DNA of 64,000 bases from Nonomuraea sp. MG754425 (GTDB lineage: Bacteria; Actinomycetota; Actinomycetes; Streptosporangiales; Streptosporangiaceae), in the NCBI RefSeq assembly GCF_021699195.1, contig NZ_SSXE01000017.1:62001-126000 (forward strand), written 5' to 3'. Shown piece by piece: positions 35,360 through 44,103 of this stretch. The notes below the pieces were generated by a model that did no database searches, was not told the DNA's origin, and saw nothing but the letters and a program-made list of their open reading frames with translations. Within the stretch, counting starts at the first letter, position 1. Each line of letters opens with the position of its first letter. The position numbers were made by a program, and so were the translations under genes.

Positions 35360-35726
35360 ACAGCCGACGGAACCGAACGATGCCGCCTGAGGTACGGCGG
35401 CCAGGTTCACCACGCGGACACCCCCGTCCTGCGTCCAGAAGACGACACCCACCACGCCCGAGTGCTGATCGCGATCGCTCGCGCTCCAGAGGCACGGATC
35501 CGCGACATCCGCTGTCACGCTGGGCATCACTGGCTATGTACGTGAGTTGCGGAGGCGTTTGTTGCTGGGGCAGGGAAGGCGGCTTCGTGTGGTGAGGGGT
35601 GAGGTCGCCGAGTTTTGACGGCAGTGGGTTCTTGCGGTCGGAGAGTCGGTGTGCTTGCGCGGCCAACGCGACTCCGAGCCGTCGTTCCGTCGCGAGGGAG
35701 CGGCCAACGTGCCAGGATAAATCACG
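35360..35726. other. 367-bp gap with an unrecognised coding remnant
   Basis: The minus strand from 35527 to about 35370 reads as protein-like sequence (PSVTADVADPCLWSASDRDQ, then GVVGVVFWTQDGGVRVVNLAAV) but runs into the antisense of the MerB-like gene without its own stop. It looks like a fragment of a lost gene. The part from 35530 to 35720 is G-rich on the plus strand and shows no clear feature. Confidence 0.35.
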
Positions 35727-36296
35727 TCAAGCCGTAACTCGCGTGGGCCGGTATCGCTGGGCGACCGCCCCCGATCGGAACTCACGGCGGTCCACGGGCT
35801 CGAGCTGGATGCGCTCGCGCAGACCGGCGAGCAACGTCGGCCCGTGTCCGGCAAGGACCGGCTGCACAAGGAACTCGTACTCGTCGATCAGTCCCAGATC
35901 TGCCAACGCCAGGGGGAGCGTCACGCCACCCACCCACAGGCCCTCGCCTGACTCCTGCTTGAGCCGCTGAACCGCTTGCCCGAAGTCGTCGCGCACCAGC
36001 TCGGCATTCCAATCGACCGCGCTCAGCGTGCTCGACACGACGTACTTCTTCGCCCGGTCGATGGCCTCGGCGAACGGGATCTGCCACTCATCCATCCAGT
36101 CAGGCCACGTGTCCGTGGCCGGCTTCCGCCACGCCGACTCCATCATCTCGTAGGTCACCCGGCCGAACAGCAGAGCATCGGCTCGCTCCATCTCAGCGGT
36201 CCAGTAACGCATCGACTCCTCGTCTGGGGGGAGCCCTGCCTCGTGATGGCAGCAGCCGTCGAGCGTGACGTTGATCGAGTATCGAAGTGGTCTCAT
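35727..36296 (-). CDS. Dihydrofolate reductase-like (RibD C-terminal) protein
   Basis: A 189-residue protein of the RibD_C/YyaP type. It begins RYSINVTLDGCC and has ADALLFGRVTYEMMESAW for the NADPH-binding region, KYVVSSTLSAVDW, GLWVGGVTLPLAL and GLIDEYEFLVQPVLAGHG. Members are widespread in actinomycetes, and most have no assigned substrate. It stands alone between remnants. Confidence 0.88.
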   Translation of the reverse strand: MRPLRYSINVTLDGCCHHEAGLPPDEESMRYWTAEMERADALLFGRVTYEMMESAWRKPATDTWPDWMDEWQIPFAEAIDRAKKYVVSSTLSAVDWNAELVRDDFGQAVQRLKQESGEGLWVGGVTLPLALADLGLIDEYEFLVQPVLAGHGPTLLAGLRERIQLEPVDRREFRSGAVAQRYRPTRVTA

Positions 36297-36341
36297 CCCG
36301 TTGCTCTCCCTTGATGCGCGCAGCGCGTTTTCACCGGACGT

Positions 36342-36549
36342 CTACTTAGACGACTGCCGGCGCCATTTCTCATCGGCGCCCGATCCCACCTGCTGCCGGG
36401 CCATGATCGTCCGCACGTAGCCCTCGGGGTCGTCCTTGCTGCGCACCCGCCGCCACGAGGAGCTCAGCCTGAGCAGCGCCTCCTGGACCAGATCGACCGC
36501 GTCGTCGGCGCATGACTTCTCTGGCACGGACGAACTCCTCGAACTCCAC
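36342..36549 (-). pseudogene. Relic of a SigE-family ECF sigma factor
   Basis: The minus strand from about 36549 reads VEFEEFVRARE, the usual N-terminus of SigE-type sigma factors. The sense then jumps to another frame with VDLVQEALLRLSSSWRRVRS and DPEGYVRTIMARQ (region 2). The helix that should join these, roughly 20-25 residues, is missing, and the sequence degrades to a stop at 36342 before region 4. No functional protein is possible, so this is the remnant of a deleted gene. Confidence 0.7.
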
Positions 36550-36603
36550 CTCCCAGGGACGCACGGGCCGACGTCCTCGTCGCAAGAACTTTCGCTCTCG
36601 CCG

Positions 36604-38409
36604 CTACCGGTAGGCGAGTGCCTGGGTGCGGTAGAGGTCGGCGTAGTCGCCGTCCGCGGCGAGCAACTGGGTGTGGCTGCCCTGTTCGGTGACACTGCCC
36701 TCCGACAGCACGACGATGTGGTCGGCCATGTGCACGGTCGAGAACCGGTGGGAGACCAGCACGCTGATCGCGCCCCGCCCCGCGGAGTCGCGGGTCTGGG
36801 CGGCGAACAGCTCGAAGAGGTCGTGTTCCGCCTGCGGGTCGAGCGCCGCGGTGGGTTCGTCCAGGACGAGCAGCAACGGCGTCTCGCGCATGAGGCCGCG
36901 GGCCAGGGCGATGCGCTGCCATTGGCCGTGGGAGAGTTCGGCCCCGCCGAAGGTCCGTCCGAGCTGGGTGCGCAGGCCCCCGGGGAGGGCGTCCACGAAC
37001 CCGTCGGCGACCGCGCGCCGCAGCGCCAGCCGGATCCGGGCGGTGTCCTCGATCCTGGACAGGTCCCCCGCTCCGACGGACTCGGCCAGTGGCGTCTGGA
37101 GCTTGAGGAAGTCCTGCAAGGTGCCGGTGCACCTGGCCGACCAGGCGGACGGGTCGAGGTCGCGCAGGTCCACGCCGTCCACCAGGATGGCGCCCGAGGT
37201 GGGGCGGTGCACCCCGGTGAGGAGCTTGATCAGGGTGGACTTGCCCGCGCCGTTGATGCCGACCAGGCCGAGCGAGGAGCCCGCCGGGAGGGTGAGGTTC
37301 ACGTGGTCGAGCACTCTGGTGGCGGTGCCCGGGTAGGAGAAGCAGACCTCCCGCAACTCGATGCCGCCGGTCAGGCGCGCAGGAGCGGGGGCGCGTCCGT
37401 GCGGTGCGCTCGACGAGAAGTGGGCGACGCCGTTCTCCGCCGCGTAGTCGAGGAGCCAGCGATGATGTTCGGCCACCCGGCCGCCGTCGCCGACCAGGGC
37501 GATGGCCTCGACCGCGGCCTGAAGCTGCAGCCGTAGCTGACCGGCCAGCGAGATGACCAGCACCGCGTCGCCGAGGGTGGCCTGTCCGCCGGCCAGCAGA
37601 CGGCCCACGACCAGCAACGCGCCGGCCAGCATGACGAAGTAGAGCGCCCAGGCGCCGATCTCGCCGCCGATCCCGCGCAGCCGGGCGCGGGCCTCCAGGC
37701 CGGCCGCCTCCTCCCACAACGTTCGCGCGTGCCGGTCCAGCTCCGCGCCGTTGCCGGAGATCCAGACCTCTTTGGCGGGGTCGGGGTTCAGGCAGAGGTC
37801 GTGGAGCAGGCTCTCCCGGCGTACCGGCTCGGCGGTGGCGTCGAGTGCCTGACGCCGCATCCGCATGGCCCGGTTGGCCAGCGGCAGAATCGGGACGGCC
37901 GCCACCGGGAGGAGCGCGAGCACGGGATGCACTCCGATGAGCAACCACAGGCTCAGCCCGATCCCGACCAGCGCGGAGATCGCGTGCGCCGCCGCCCACC
38001 CGGTCTTCGACAGGGCCAGCGTCCCGCGGCGCAGCATGGTGATCCGGTTGAGGAAGTCCGCCCGCTCCAGGTGGGTGATGGTCGGGATCCGCGCCGCGCT
38101 CTCGGTGATCTCCTGCTCCAGCGCCATCTGGATGCGGTCGCGCAGATCGTTGCGGAGGTTGTGGGAGAAGCGCTGCCCGATGAGTTGCAGCGCGTGGACG
38201 AGTGTCCCCAGCGCGACCGCGGCCAGCAGTCCGCCGACAAGATGGGCGCCGGCCGCGTCGACCAGGTGCCGCTGGGCGGCGGCGATGCCGGCCGCCAGCC
38301 CGGCCTGCAGCACCACCAGGACGCCCACCGTGATGCTCACGCGACGGTCCGCGCGCAGGCTCAGCGCCAGGGTGTGCCGCGCCATCCGGGCGCTGTCCCG
38401 CAGCGTCAT
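36604..38409 (-). CDS. ABC exporter half-transporter (permease-ATPase fusion)
   Basis: A 601-residue protein with about six membrane helices in residues 1-300 and a C-terminal ABC ATPase: Walker A GINGAGKSTLIKL near residue 385, signature LSHGQWQRIALARGL (LSHGQ instead of LSGGQ) and Walker B LLLVLDEPTAALD. It overlaps the stop of the upstream half-transporter gene by 4 bases, so the two probably form a heterodimer. Such pairs export peptides, lipids or drugs; the cargo is unknown here because no precursor peptide or biosynthetic gene was found. Confidence 0.9.
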   Translation of the reverse strand: MTLRDSARMARHTLALSLRADRRVSITVGVLVVLQAGLAAGIAAAQRHLVDAAGAHLVGGLLAAVALGTLVHALQLIGQRFSHNLRNDLRDRIQMALEQEITESAARIPTITHLERADFLNRITMLRRGTLALSKTGWAAAHAISALVGIGLSLWLLIGVHPVLALLPVAAVPILPLANRAMRMRRQALDATAEPVRRESLLHDLCLNPDPAKEVWISGNGAELDRHARTLWEEAAGLEARARLRGIGGEIGAWALYFVMLAGALLVVGRLLAGGQATLGDAVLVISLAGQLRLQLQAAVEAIALVGDGGRVAEHHRWLLDYAAENGVAHFSSSAPHGRAPAPARLTGGIELREVCFSYPGTATRVLDHVNLTLPAGSSLGLVGINGAGKSTLIKLLTGVHRPTSGAILVDGVDLRDLDPSAWSARCTGTLQDFLKLQTPLAESVGAGDLSRIEDTARIRLALRRAVADGFVDALPGGLRTQLGRTFGGAELSHGQWQRIALARGLMRETPLLLVLDEPTAALDPQAEHDLFELFAAQTRDSAGRGAISVLVSHRFSTVHMADHIVVLSEGSVTEQGSHTQLLAADGDYADLYRTQALAYR

Positions 38410-40304
38410 CGCGCGTCCTCCATACCCTCGTGCTCGGCGTCTCCCGGCTCGTGGAACCTCGACGCCTGCAGCCGGAAGAGCCGGGCGTACTCGCCGCCGA
38501 GCGTCATCAGGTCGTCGTGGGAGCCCTCCTCGGTGATCCGGCCGTCCTGGAGCAGGACAATCCGGTCGGCGGGACGGACGGTGGAAAGCCGATGCGAGAT
38601 CAGCACGACCGAGGCGTCCCCGACCGAGCCGATCACCTGCTCATGGAATTGGGCCTCGGCCTTGACGTCCAGGTGGGCGGTGGGTTCGTCGAGGATCACC
38701 AGGCGCCGTCCGTGTTGGACCGCGTGGAGGGCCCGGATCACGGCGAGTTTCTGCCACTGCCCGCCTGACAGGTCACGGCCGTCGCTGCCGGTCCGCCACA
38801 GTTCGGTGTCGAGGCCCGATTCCAGCCGGTCCAGCACCGGTTGCGCGCCGCCCGTCCGTACGAGCTCCAGGAGCTTTTCGTCGCCGGTCCCGGCGGCCTC
38901 GGGAGCGGCCAGCGTGATGTTGTCGCGCGCGGTGAGCGGATAGTGGATGAAGTCCTGGAACAGCGCCGTCATCCCGCGCCGCCATGCCGTGGCGTCCAGC
39001 GACCGCAGATCCGTTCCGTCGGCGGTGATCCGGCCCGCGGTGGGCTCGTACAGGCTGGCCAGGAGTTTGACCAGTGTGGTCTTGCCGGCCCCGCTGCCCC
39101 CGACGATCGCCAGCCGTTCGCCCGGCCGGACGGTCAGGTTCAGCCCGCGCAGCACGGGGGCGGCGGCGCCCGGATAGTGGAAGGACACGTCCTCGAACCG
39201 CACCAGGGGCGCGTGCGGGAACGCCGGAAGGTAAGCGCTTTCCTGATGGGCATGCCGATCCGCGCCGGTCAGGCCCTCCAGGGTGCGCAGGGCCGCCACC
39301 GCGGTCTTGCCGTAGTCGATGTCGTACGACTCCACGCCCAGCACGGAGATCGAGAAGATCCCCCAGGCCGCCACCAGGCACGCCGACAACTCGGCGATGC
39401 TCAGCTCCCCGGCCCACGCGGCCAGCCCCGGGACCAGCAGGGCCAGTCCCGCACACAGCGCCGCGAGCAGGAAGGTGGCCTTCTGGCTGCGCAGCACCCG
39501 CCGGCGGGTCTGCCAGTGGTGGGCCTCCCACGCGCGGTGCGCGGCCAGCCGCCGCTCGCTCACCCACCCCGCGAGACCGAACAGCCGCACCTCCTTGCCC
39601 GCCTCGGGCCCCGCCGCCAGGTCCGCCCAGAAGTCGACCTTGCGCCGCTCGGGGGTCGCCGCGTCCTTGACCGACTCCAGATGCATCCACTGCCGCCGGG
39701 TGATCGACCGGATCAGCACCGACAGCGCCAGCAGCGCCACCGCCAGGACGGGGAAGTACGCGGCCAGCACCACCGTCATCGCCACCGCCGACAGCGTCCG
39801 CGCGGTGATCTCCAGTTGCCCGACGGCGGCAGACCCGGGGGAACGCACCCGCCAGGTGTTGCCCTGATCGCCGGCGCGTACGGCCACGTCGTGGAACTCC
39901 GGATCCTCCAGGTGGGCGATCCGATCCGGGCTCAGGGCGATCCGCCGGACCCGGGACCGCACCACGCCGTCGATCCGCTGGCTCGCCGACGCCTTCAGCG
40001 CCCGTGCGATGATCTCGGCGACCTGCCGCACCAGCATCGTGGCGGCGAATCCCGCCACCGGCCACACCAGGGCCATGCCGTCTGGAGGCGCGGACATCGC
40101 GGCCACCACGTGGTGGGCGAAGATCGCGGTCAGGGGCGCCGCGGCGACCGTCGCGACCACCGTCACGCACAGGCCGGCCAGCGTACGAGGATGGCCGAAG
40201 CGTAACAACGCCAGCAGGCGTCTTCGCTCGTCGAACACGTCCCGGATCCGGGCCCAGCGCAGATCCCGCCAGGAGAACCTGGGATAGGCCGGCGTGTCAG
40301 TCAC
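38406..40304 (-). CDS. ABC exporter half-transporter (permease-ATPase fusion)
   Basis: A 632-residue partner of the previous protein. A roughly 330-residue membrane domain is followed by an ABC ATPase with Walker A VGGSGAGKTTLVKLL, canonical signature DLSGGQWQKLAV and Walker B RLVILDEPTAHLD. The GTG at 40304 (MTDTPAYPRFSWRD) is chosen over the ATG at 40400, which would add 32 residues without family features. It is first in the two-gene operon. Asymmetric signatures in the two subunits (LSGGQ here, LSHGQ in the other) are usual for heterodimeric exporters. Confidence 0.9.
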   Translation of the reverse strand: MTDTPAYPRFSWRDLRWARIRDVFDERRRLLALLRFGHPRTLAGLCVTVVATVAAAPLTAIFAHHVVAAMSAPPDGMALVWPVAGFAATMLVRQVAEIIARALKASASQRIDGVVRSRVRRIALSPDRIAHLEDPEFHDVAVRAGDQGNTWRVRSPGSAAVGQLEITARTLSAVAMTVVLAAYFPVLAVALLALSVLIRSITRRQWMHLESVKDAATPERRKVDFWADLAAGPEAGKEVRLFGLAGWVSERRLAAHRAWEAHHWQTRRRVLRSQKATFLLAALCAGLALLVPGLAAWAGELSIAELSACLVAAWGIFSISVLGVESYDIDYGKTAVAALRTLEGLTGADRHAHQESAYLPAFPHAPLVRFEDVSFHYPGAAAPVLRGLNLTVRPGERLAIVGGSGAGKTTLVKLLASLYEPTAGRITADGTDLRSLDATAWRRGMTALFQDFIHYPLTARDNITLAAPEAAGTGDEKLLELVRTGGAQPVLDRLESGLDTELWRTGSDGRDLSGGQWQKLAVIRALHAVQHGRRLVILDEPTAHLDVKAEAQFHEQVIGSVGDASVVLISHRLSTVRPADRIVLLQDGRITEEGSHDDLMTLGGEYARLFRLQASRFHEPGDAEHEGMEDAR

Positions 40305-40459
40305 GAGTCTCGCCGACCCCCCAAGATCGACAGCGGAACAGGGGTGATCGTCACATGAGCCGTACGGAGGAGTCAAGACGGTCTGACCACACCTCGGCAC
40401 CGGTCTCCCCCACGCGTCGAGGGGATTCGCTCCTGCCGACCGTCTGTTAGCGTCCGCGG

Positions 40460-41005
40460 ATGGAAGAACTCGGACCCGTGGCCTGGCCGCCCGAGCCGAT
40501 CAGAACCGAACGGCTCGTGCTCCGTGAGCCCGAAGCCCGCGACCGTGCGGCGTTCATCGAACTGCTCGCCTCGCCAGAGGTGCACACCTACCTCGGCGGG
40601 CCCCGGCCGCGTGAGGAGCTTGAGCGCGAGATGCCCGAGGCGCCCGGACGGCGGCCAGGGAGCTTCGTCGTCGATCTCGACGGGTCGATGATCGGTCAGG
40701 TCCTGCTCAGGAGAGCGACGGAGCACCATCGGCCGGCTGCCGCGGGGAAGGTCGAACTCGGCTACCTGTTCCTGCCGCGGGCGTGGGGATTCGGCTACGC
40801 AGCCGAGGCGTGCGCGGCGGCACTCGGCCGGCTCGCCGGTGCGCTTCCCGGCGAGCCGGTGGTGCTCACCACCCAGACCGCCAACCTCGGCTCGATGCGT
40901 CTCGCGGCGAAGCTGGGGTTCACCGAGGTAGAGCGGTACGTGGCCTGGGGCGCCGAGCAGTGGCTCGGCATGCGGTCCCCCGGTGACCACGGTCAGCGCC
41001 GTTGA
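40460..41005 (+). CDS. GNAT family N-acetyltransferase (RimJ-like)
   Basis: A 181-residue acetyltransferase. It starts with the RTERLVLREPEARDRAAF motif of the RimJ/RimL subgroup and has the acetyl-CoA loop region YLFLPRAWGFGYAAEAC, then TQTANLGSMRLAAKLGFTEVE. It transfers an acetyl group to an amine, on a protein N-terminus or a small molecule. It is divergent from the ABC exporter pair; an 8-bp inverted repeat AGACGGTC/GACCGTCT lies across that gap (40376-40445). Confidence 0.88.
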   Translation: MEELGPVAWPPEPIRTERLVLREPEARDRAAFIELLASPEVHTYLGGPRPREELEREMPEAPGRRPGSFVVDLDGSMIGQVLLRRATEHHRPAAAGKVELGYLFLPRAWGFGYAAEACAAALGRLAGALPGEPVVLTTQTANLGSMRLAAKLGFTEVERYVAWGAEQWLGMRSPGDHGQRR

Positions 41006-41125
41006 GCCGCGGGCGTCGCGGACCGGAGGCGGCCGGGGCGCATGCCGGTCAGCCAGGCGGTGCCGGCGACCATAGCCAGAGCCGCCTCCATCAGGGTCAG
41101 AAGCCACACCTGCGGCTGCACCCCT

Positions 41126-41278
41126 ATGTCATACGAGCTGTGCGAGGCGGCGGGCCTGGCCTTCATCCGCCGCGCCGTGCGCTCGTCCGCGGGCACCCAT
41201 GTCAGCGAGAGCCCCCGGCTGCGAAGAGCAGAGGCGGACAAGCTCTGGACAGCACTGCTGGCGGGACGGGCACGGTGA
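41126..41278 (+). CDS. Small protein preceding the HATPase relic
   Basis: A 50-residue protein (MSYELCEAAGLAFIRRAVRS at the start, ending LWTALLAGRAR). Its stop overlaps the GTG of the HATPase-type gene by 4 bases, which supports real translation. I recall similar short proteins next to anti-sigma-like ATPases in actinomycetes but cannot name the family. No clear ribosome site is seen. Confidence 0.5.
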   Translation: MSYELCEAAGLAFIRRAVRSSAGTHVSESPRLRRAEADKLWTALLAGRAR

Positions 41279-41763
41279 ACAGGCATGCCTCTCCTTCCGA
41301 TCGAGGCACGCGCCATCCGGTCACGAGCCGGCCCGACGGCTCTCCATGGGCGGACCTGTTCGCCCAGCCCCTCGTACGAGATGGCGGAGAGGCATACTGG
41401 GACCTGCCCGCCGCCCCCGAGACGGCGAGCGTCGCGCGCCGGCTTGTACGCGAAGCCCTCGCAACGTGGAACCTGTCCGGCCTGGCCGACGACATGGCCG
41501 TGGTGGTCTCTGAGGTCGTGACCAACGCGGTCGTGCACGCGAAGTTTGCGATGATCCCCTCCCTGCACCGGCAGGGCCGTGGCGTCCGGGGCGAGGTGGC
41601 CGACCACAGCCCCGTCTGACCGACCTCGCTACCGGCGGGACCGAACGAGGAGCACGGACGCGGACTGGCCATCGTCTCGGCCTACTCCGAGCGTTGGGGC
41701 GTCGATCCCGCACCGTTCGGCAAGATCGTCTGGTTCGTCTGCGAGGAACGCCGGGCTTCATGA
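41275..41763 (+). pseudogene. Anti-sigma/HATPase-type ATP-binding protein with an in-frame TGA
   Basis: From the GTG at 41275 the frame encodes a SpoIIAB/RsbW-like ATPase: helix ASVARRLVREALATWNLSGL, then N-box VVSEVVTNAVVHA. A single TGA at 41617 interrupts it inside the VADHSPV-x-PTSLP loop. The same frame continues without shift through the G-box NEEHGRGLAIVSAYSERWG to the ending KIVWFVCEERRAS (stop 41761). So 162 sense codons carry one nonsense codon, in a loop after the ATP-lid strand. It may be dead, or depend on readthrough. Confidence 0.75.
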
Positions 41764-41828
41764 ACGCGTCGCCGACGTCCGAGAGAGCCCGTCGCGGTGA
41801 CGCGACCTGCGTCGACTCAGGCAGGACC

Positions 41829-41845
41829 TGAGGTACTTAGGTACC
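41829..41845. promoter_or_regulatory. Possible autoregulatory operator of the RHH gene
   Basis: The direct repeat AGGTAC-TT-AGGTACC, including a GGTACC dyad, ends right at the ATG (41846) upstream of the RHH reading frame. Ribbon-helix-helix antitoxins bind such short repeats at their own promoters. Confidence 0.35.
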
Positions 41846-41866
41846 ATGAACGCGGGAGGGATAGAT

Positions 41867-42690
41867 ATGGCTGCTGCCACGAAACGTCAAGCACCCCTGA
41901 AGATCGACCCCGCGACGGACGAGTTGATCTCCCAGGCTGCCCATTTCCTCGGCATGACCAAGAAGGACCTCGTGTCCGAAGCCGTCAGAGCACACTCGAC
42001 CAAATCGACCACCCTCTGCTACAGAAGGCAAGCGAGCAGTTCGCCGCCCCTGACACCCCGCATGAGCGGATCCGGGCCATCGACGATCTCGTCCTCTTCA
42101 AGGTCAAGACCGGCCGATGGCGGGGTGCCGTCCTCGCCGACGAACCCAACTCGGAGGTGCGGGACTGGCTTGTGGCTGCCGGCATCCGCGAGGACGGATC
42201 AAACGACGACTTCTACACCTCCCTGCACAGGGAAGCCCGTACAGCCAGACAGCGATACAACGCCGAGCACGACAAACCGTTGACCACCGACACCTATGTG
42301 AGTCACCTCCTGCCCAATCAGGACGATCATGATCCTTACCTCTTGGAGGCAGGCACTCGACTCGCACTGCGCCTCAACACCGAGCTGCACGCTCTCATCC
42401 GAGGCTCACTACATGACGGCCACGAGCACGCCGCTGACTTCCCAACGTTCCGTCTTGGCGTTGTCGTCCGTGCCGACGATGGCCACGAGACCTACGTCGC
42501 CATTCGAATCACCGGCTCAGTCCCGACAAACCTCACCGCGGTGATCCTTTCTCGTGTTCCCGGCTGCGCGTTTGATGCTTGGTTTCCCGAATACATTCTG
42601 CCCGAACGTGACTTGCTACCCGCCGAACAAGTCTGGTCAAATCTGATGGACCCCAAGGCAGCGTCACAGCTTCTCGACGAGATTTTTTAG
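41867..42690 (+). pseudogene. RHH antitoxin-like N-terminus and unknown domain, in different frames
   Basis: The ATG at 41867 (GGGAGG ribosome site) opens a ribbon-helix-helix domain of about 43 residues (APLKIDPATDELISQAAHFL, MTKKDLVSEAVRA). At about 41986-42000 the sense moves to another frame, which runs QSTLDQIDHPLLQKASEQF to the stop at 42690 (about 235 residues, with RLGVVVRADDGHETYVAIRI). That second frame has no start codon near its beginning. So this is either one frameshifted gene or an antitoxin fragment fused to a truncated neighbour. Base composition is a little A+T-richer than the surroundings. The second domain is not recognised. Confidence 0.6.
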
Positions 42691-42763
42691 GAGGGCACCG
42701 CCCGCCTTGGGTGGAGCGCAGAGCCAATCCCACCGCTGAGAGGCTTCCGGTCTGCGGTTTGGA

Positions 42764-43129
42764 TCAGCCTGCCGCAAGCGCCTGTAGCAGGCGATCGAAG
42801 AGATGCATGACGGCCAGCGCCAGGCCGGTCGGCAGGTCGCTGGAGACCACGAACGGCATCGCGGCCGAGACCAGGGCGAGGCCGAACCCGGCCCAGGCCG
42901 CCCACGTGCGCACGGCGGGCAACCGGCGGGCCGGCGCGGACACGATCGTGCCGGCGGCGAGCAGCGGCACAGCGGTGGCGACGGCCACGACCATGGCGTT
43001 GACGTCGTACGGGGCGTCGATCTGCCAGGTGGCGCCGGCGGCGGACGCGGCCGCGTACACCAGCAGGTCGGCGACGACCGCGAGGGCTGTCGCGGCCGGC
43101 AGGCGGAGGGCGGTGCGGGCGTGGTTCAT
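42764..43129 (-). CDS. Four-helix membrane protein (DUF6069-like)
   Basis: A 121-residue integral membrane protein with four predicted helices (ATALAVVADLLVYAAASAAG, VVAVATAVPLLAAGTIV, AWAGFGLALVSAAMPFVV and a C-terminal LALAVMHLFDRLLQAL). The layout matches small DUF6069 proteins of actinomycetes as I remember them. Function unknown. It is isolated among remnants. Confidence 0.65.
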   Translation of the reverse strand: MNHARTALRLPAATALAVVADLLVYAAASAAGATWQIDAPYDVNAMVVAVATAVPLLAAGTIVSAPARRLPAVRTWAAWAGFGLALVSAAMPFVVSSDLPTGLALAVMHLFDRLLQALAAG

Positions 43130-43160
43130 GAGGTCCTCGAAGGGTTGAGGTGCGGCGCTG

Positions 43161-44040
43161 TCATGGGTGTTGCGGGTTGCGTAGTTCGGCGGCGAGCCGG
43201 GTGATGGCGTCCTCGGCGCTGGGCGGCGGGCCGAACAGTTGGGCCTGCCGGCGGGTGTCGGCGACGTACCGGCCGCTGTCGAACCAGGCGAACATGGCGG
43301 CCATGTCCTTGACCATCGGCAGGAAGGAGCCGGCGCAGCCGGTCAGCCTCACCGGCGTGCTGCTCACGCTCGCAGTCCAGCTCGGCGCGTGCCTAGCCGG
43401 CGGCAGCTTCGGCGGTGGCCTTGGCCTGGTCGGCGGCCTCGCCCTGGGCGCGGGCAACGGCCAGCTCCTTACCCAGCTCCCGGTTGGCCTTCTCCAGCTC
43501 GCGTTACTGCAGTTGCTCAGCGCGCTGCCACTCCTCCTCCCGCTGAGCCAGGGCGCGAGTGGCGGCGGTCGTCTGCTGCGCGGCCTTGCTCTCGGCGGCC
43601 TCGTGCTCGACGACCCGGGTCCAGGCGGCATTCACCTGCCGCTCGCGCTCAGCCTCGGCGTCACGCGCCATCCGCTCGGCGACGCGCTTGGCCTCGATCG
43701 CCTGCTCACGCTCCCGCTCGGCGGCGGCCGCTGCCCGTAGGGCGCGGTCGCGCTCGGCTTCGGCGGCGGTCTTGGCGAGCGCGTCGGCGGCCATCTGCTC
43801 TGCCTCAGGGACGCGGGCCACCGCCCCATCCCGGACGGCCCCCAGAGCGAGGCTGCGGCCCTCCAAGGCGCGCTGGAGTTCGGCCAAGGCGCCGCCGAGC
43901 GTGGTGGTCACGGCCAGCACCGGGGCGGCGGCCGCGTCGAACAGGTCCAGCGCGCCGTCGACGCCGGCGGCATGCGCGGCCCGGCGCTCCTCCTGCTCCT
44001 TCTGCTTGCAGGTCTTGCCGTCCTTTACATGGACGAGGTT
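43161..44040 (-). pseudogene. Coiled-coil protein gene with two stops and a frameshift
   Basis: On the minus strand a frame from about 44040 encodes a charged N-terminal part (KDGKTCKQKEQEERRAAHAAG), then a long Ala/Glu/Arg coiled coil (43504-43920 intact). It meets TAA at 43504 and, after 34 more coiled-coil codons in the same frame, TAG at about 43400. After that the protein-like end (PMVKDMAAMFAWFDSGRYVA to AAELRNPQHP, stop 43161) is in another frame. The coiled coil recalls KfrA-like or plasmid/integrative-element proteins, but the identity is not certain. Confidence 0.6.
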
Positions 44041-44103
44041 ATCGACAGAGACAGAGATAAGGGAATTGTCAACTTGCTTATCCAGTGCCCATCGATGGGC
44101 TTC

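Noticed and set aside
40305..40459. RiPP precursor peptide next to the exporter pair
   Set aside because: No small ORF with a leader-like sequence and ribosome site was found in the gap, and no modification enzyme is nearby.
40993..41165. Minus-strand small membrane peptide (VQPQVWLLTLMEAALAMVAG)
   Set aside because: It has one good hydrophobic stretch, but no convincing start and it abuts the plus-strand 50-residue gene; left out as probably chance.
41867..42690. Classical toxin-antitoxin operon
   Set aside because: The RHH part is antitoxin-like, but the second domain does not match any toxin family I know and has no start codon.
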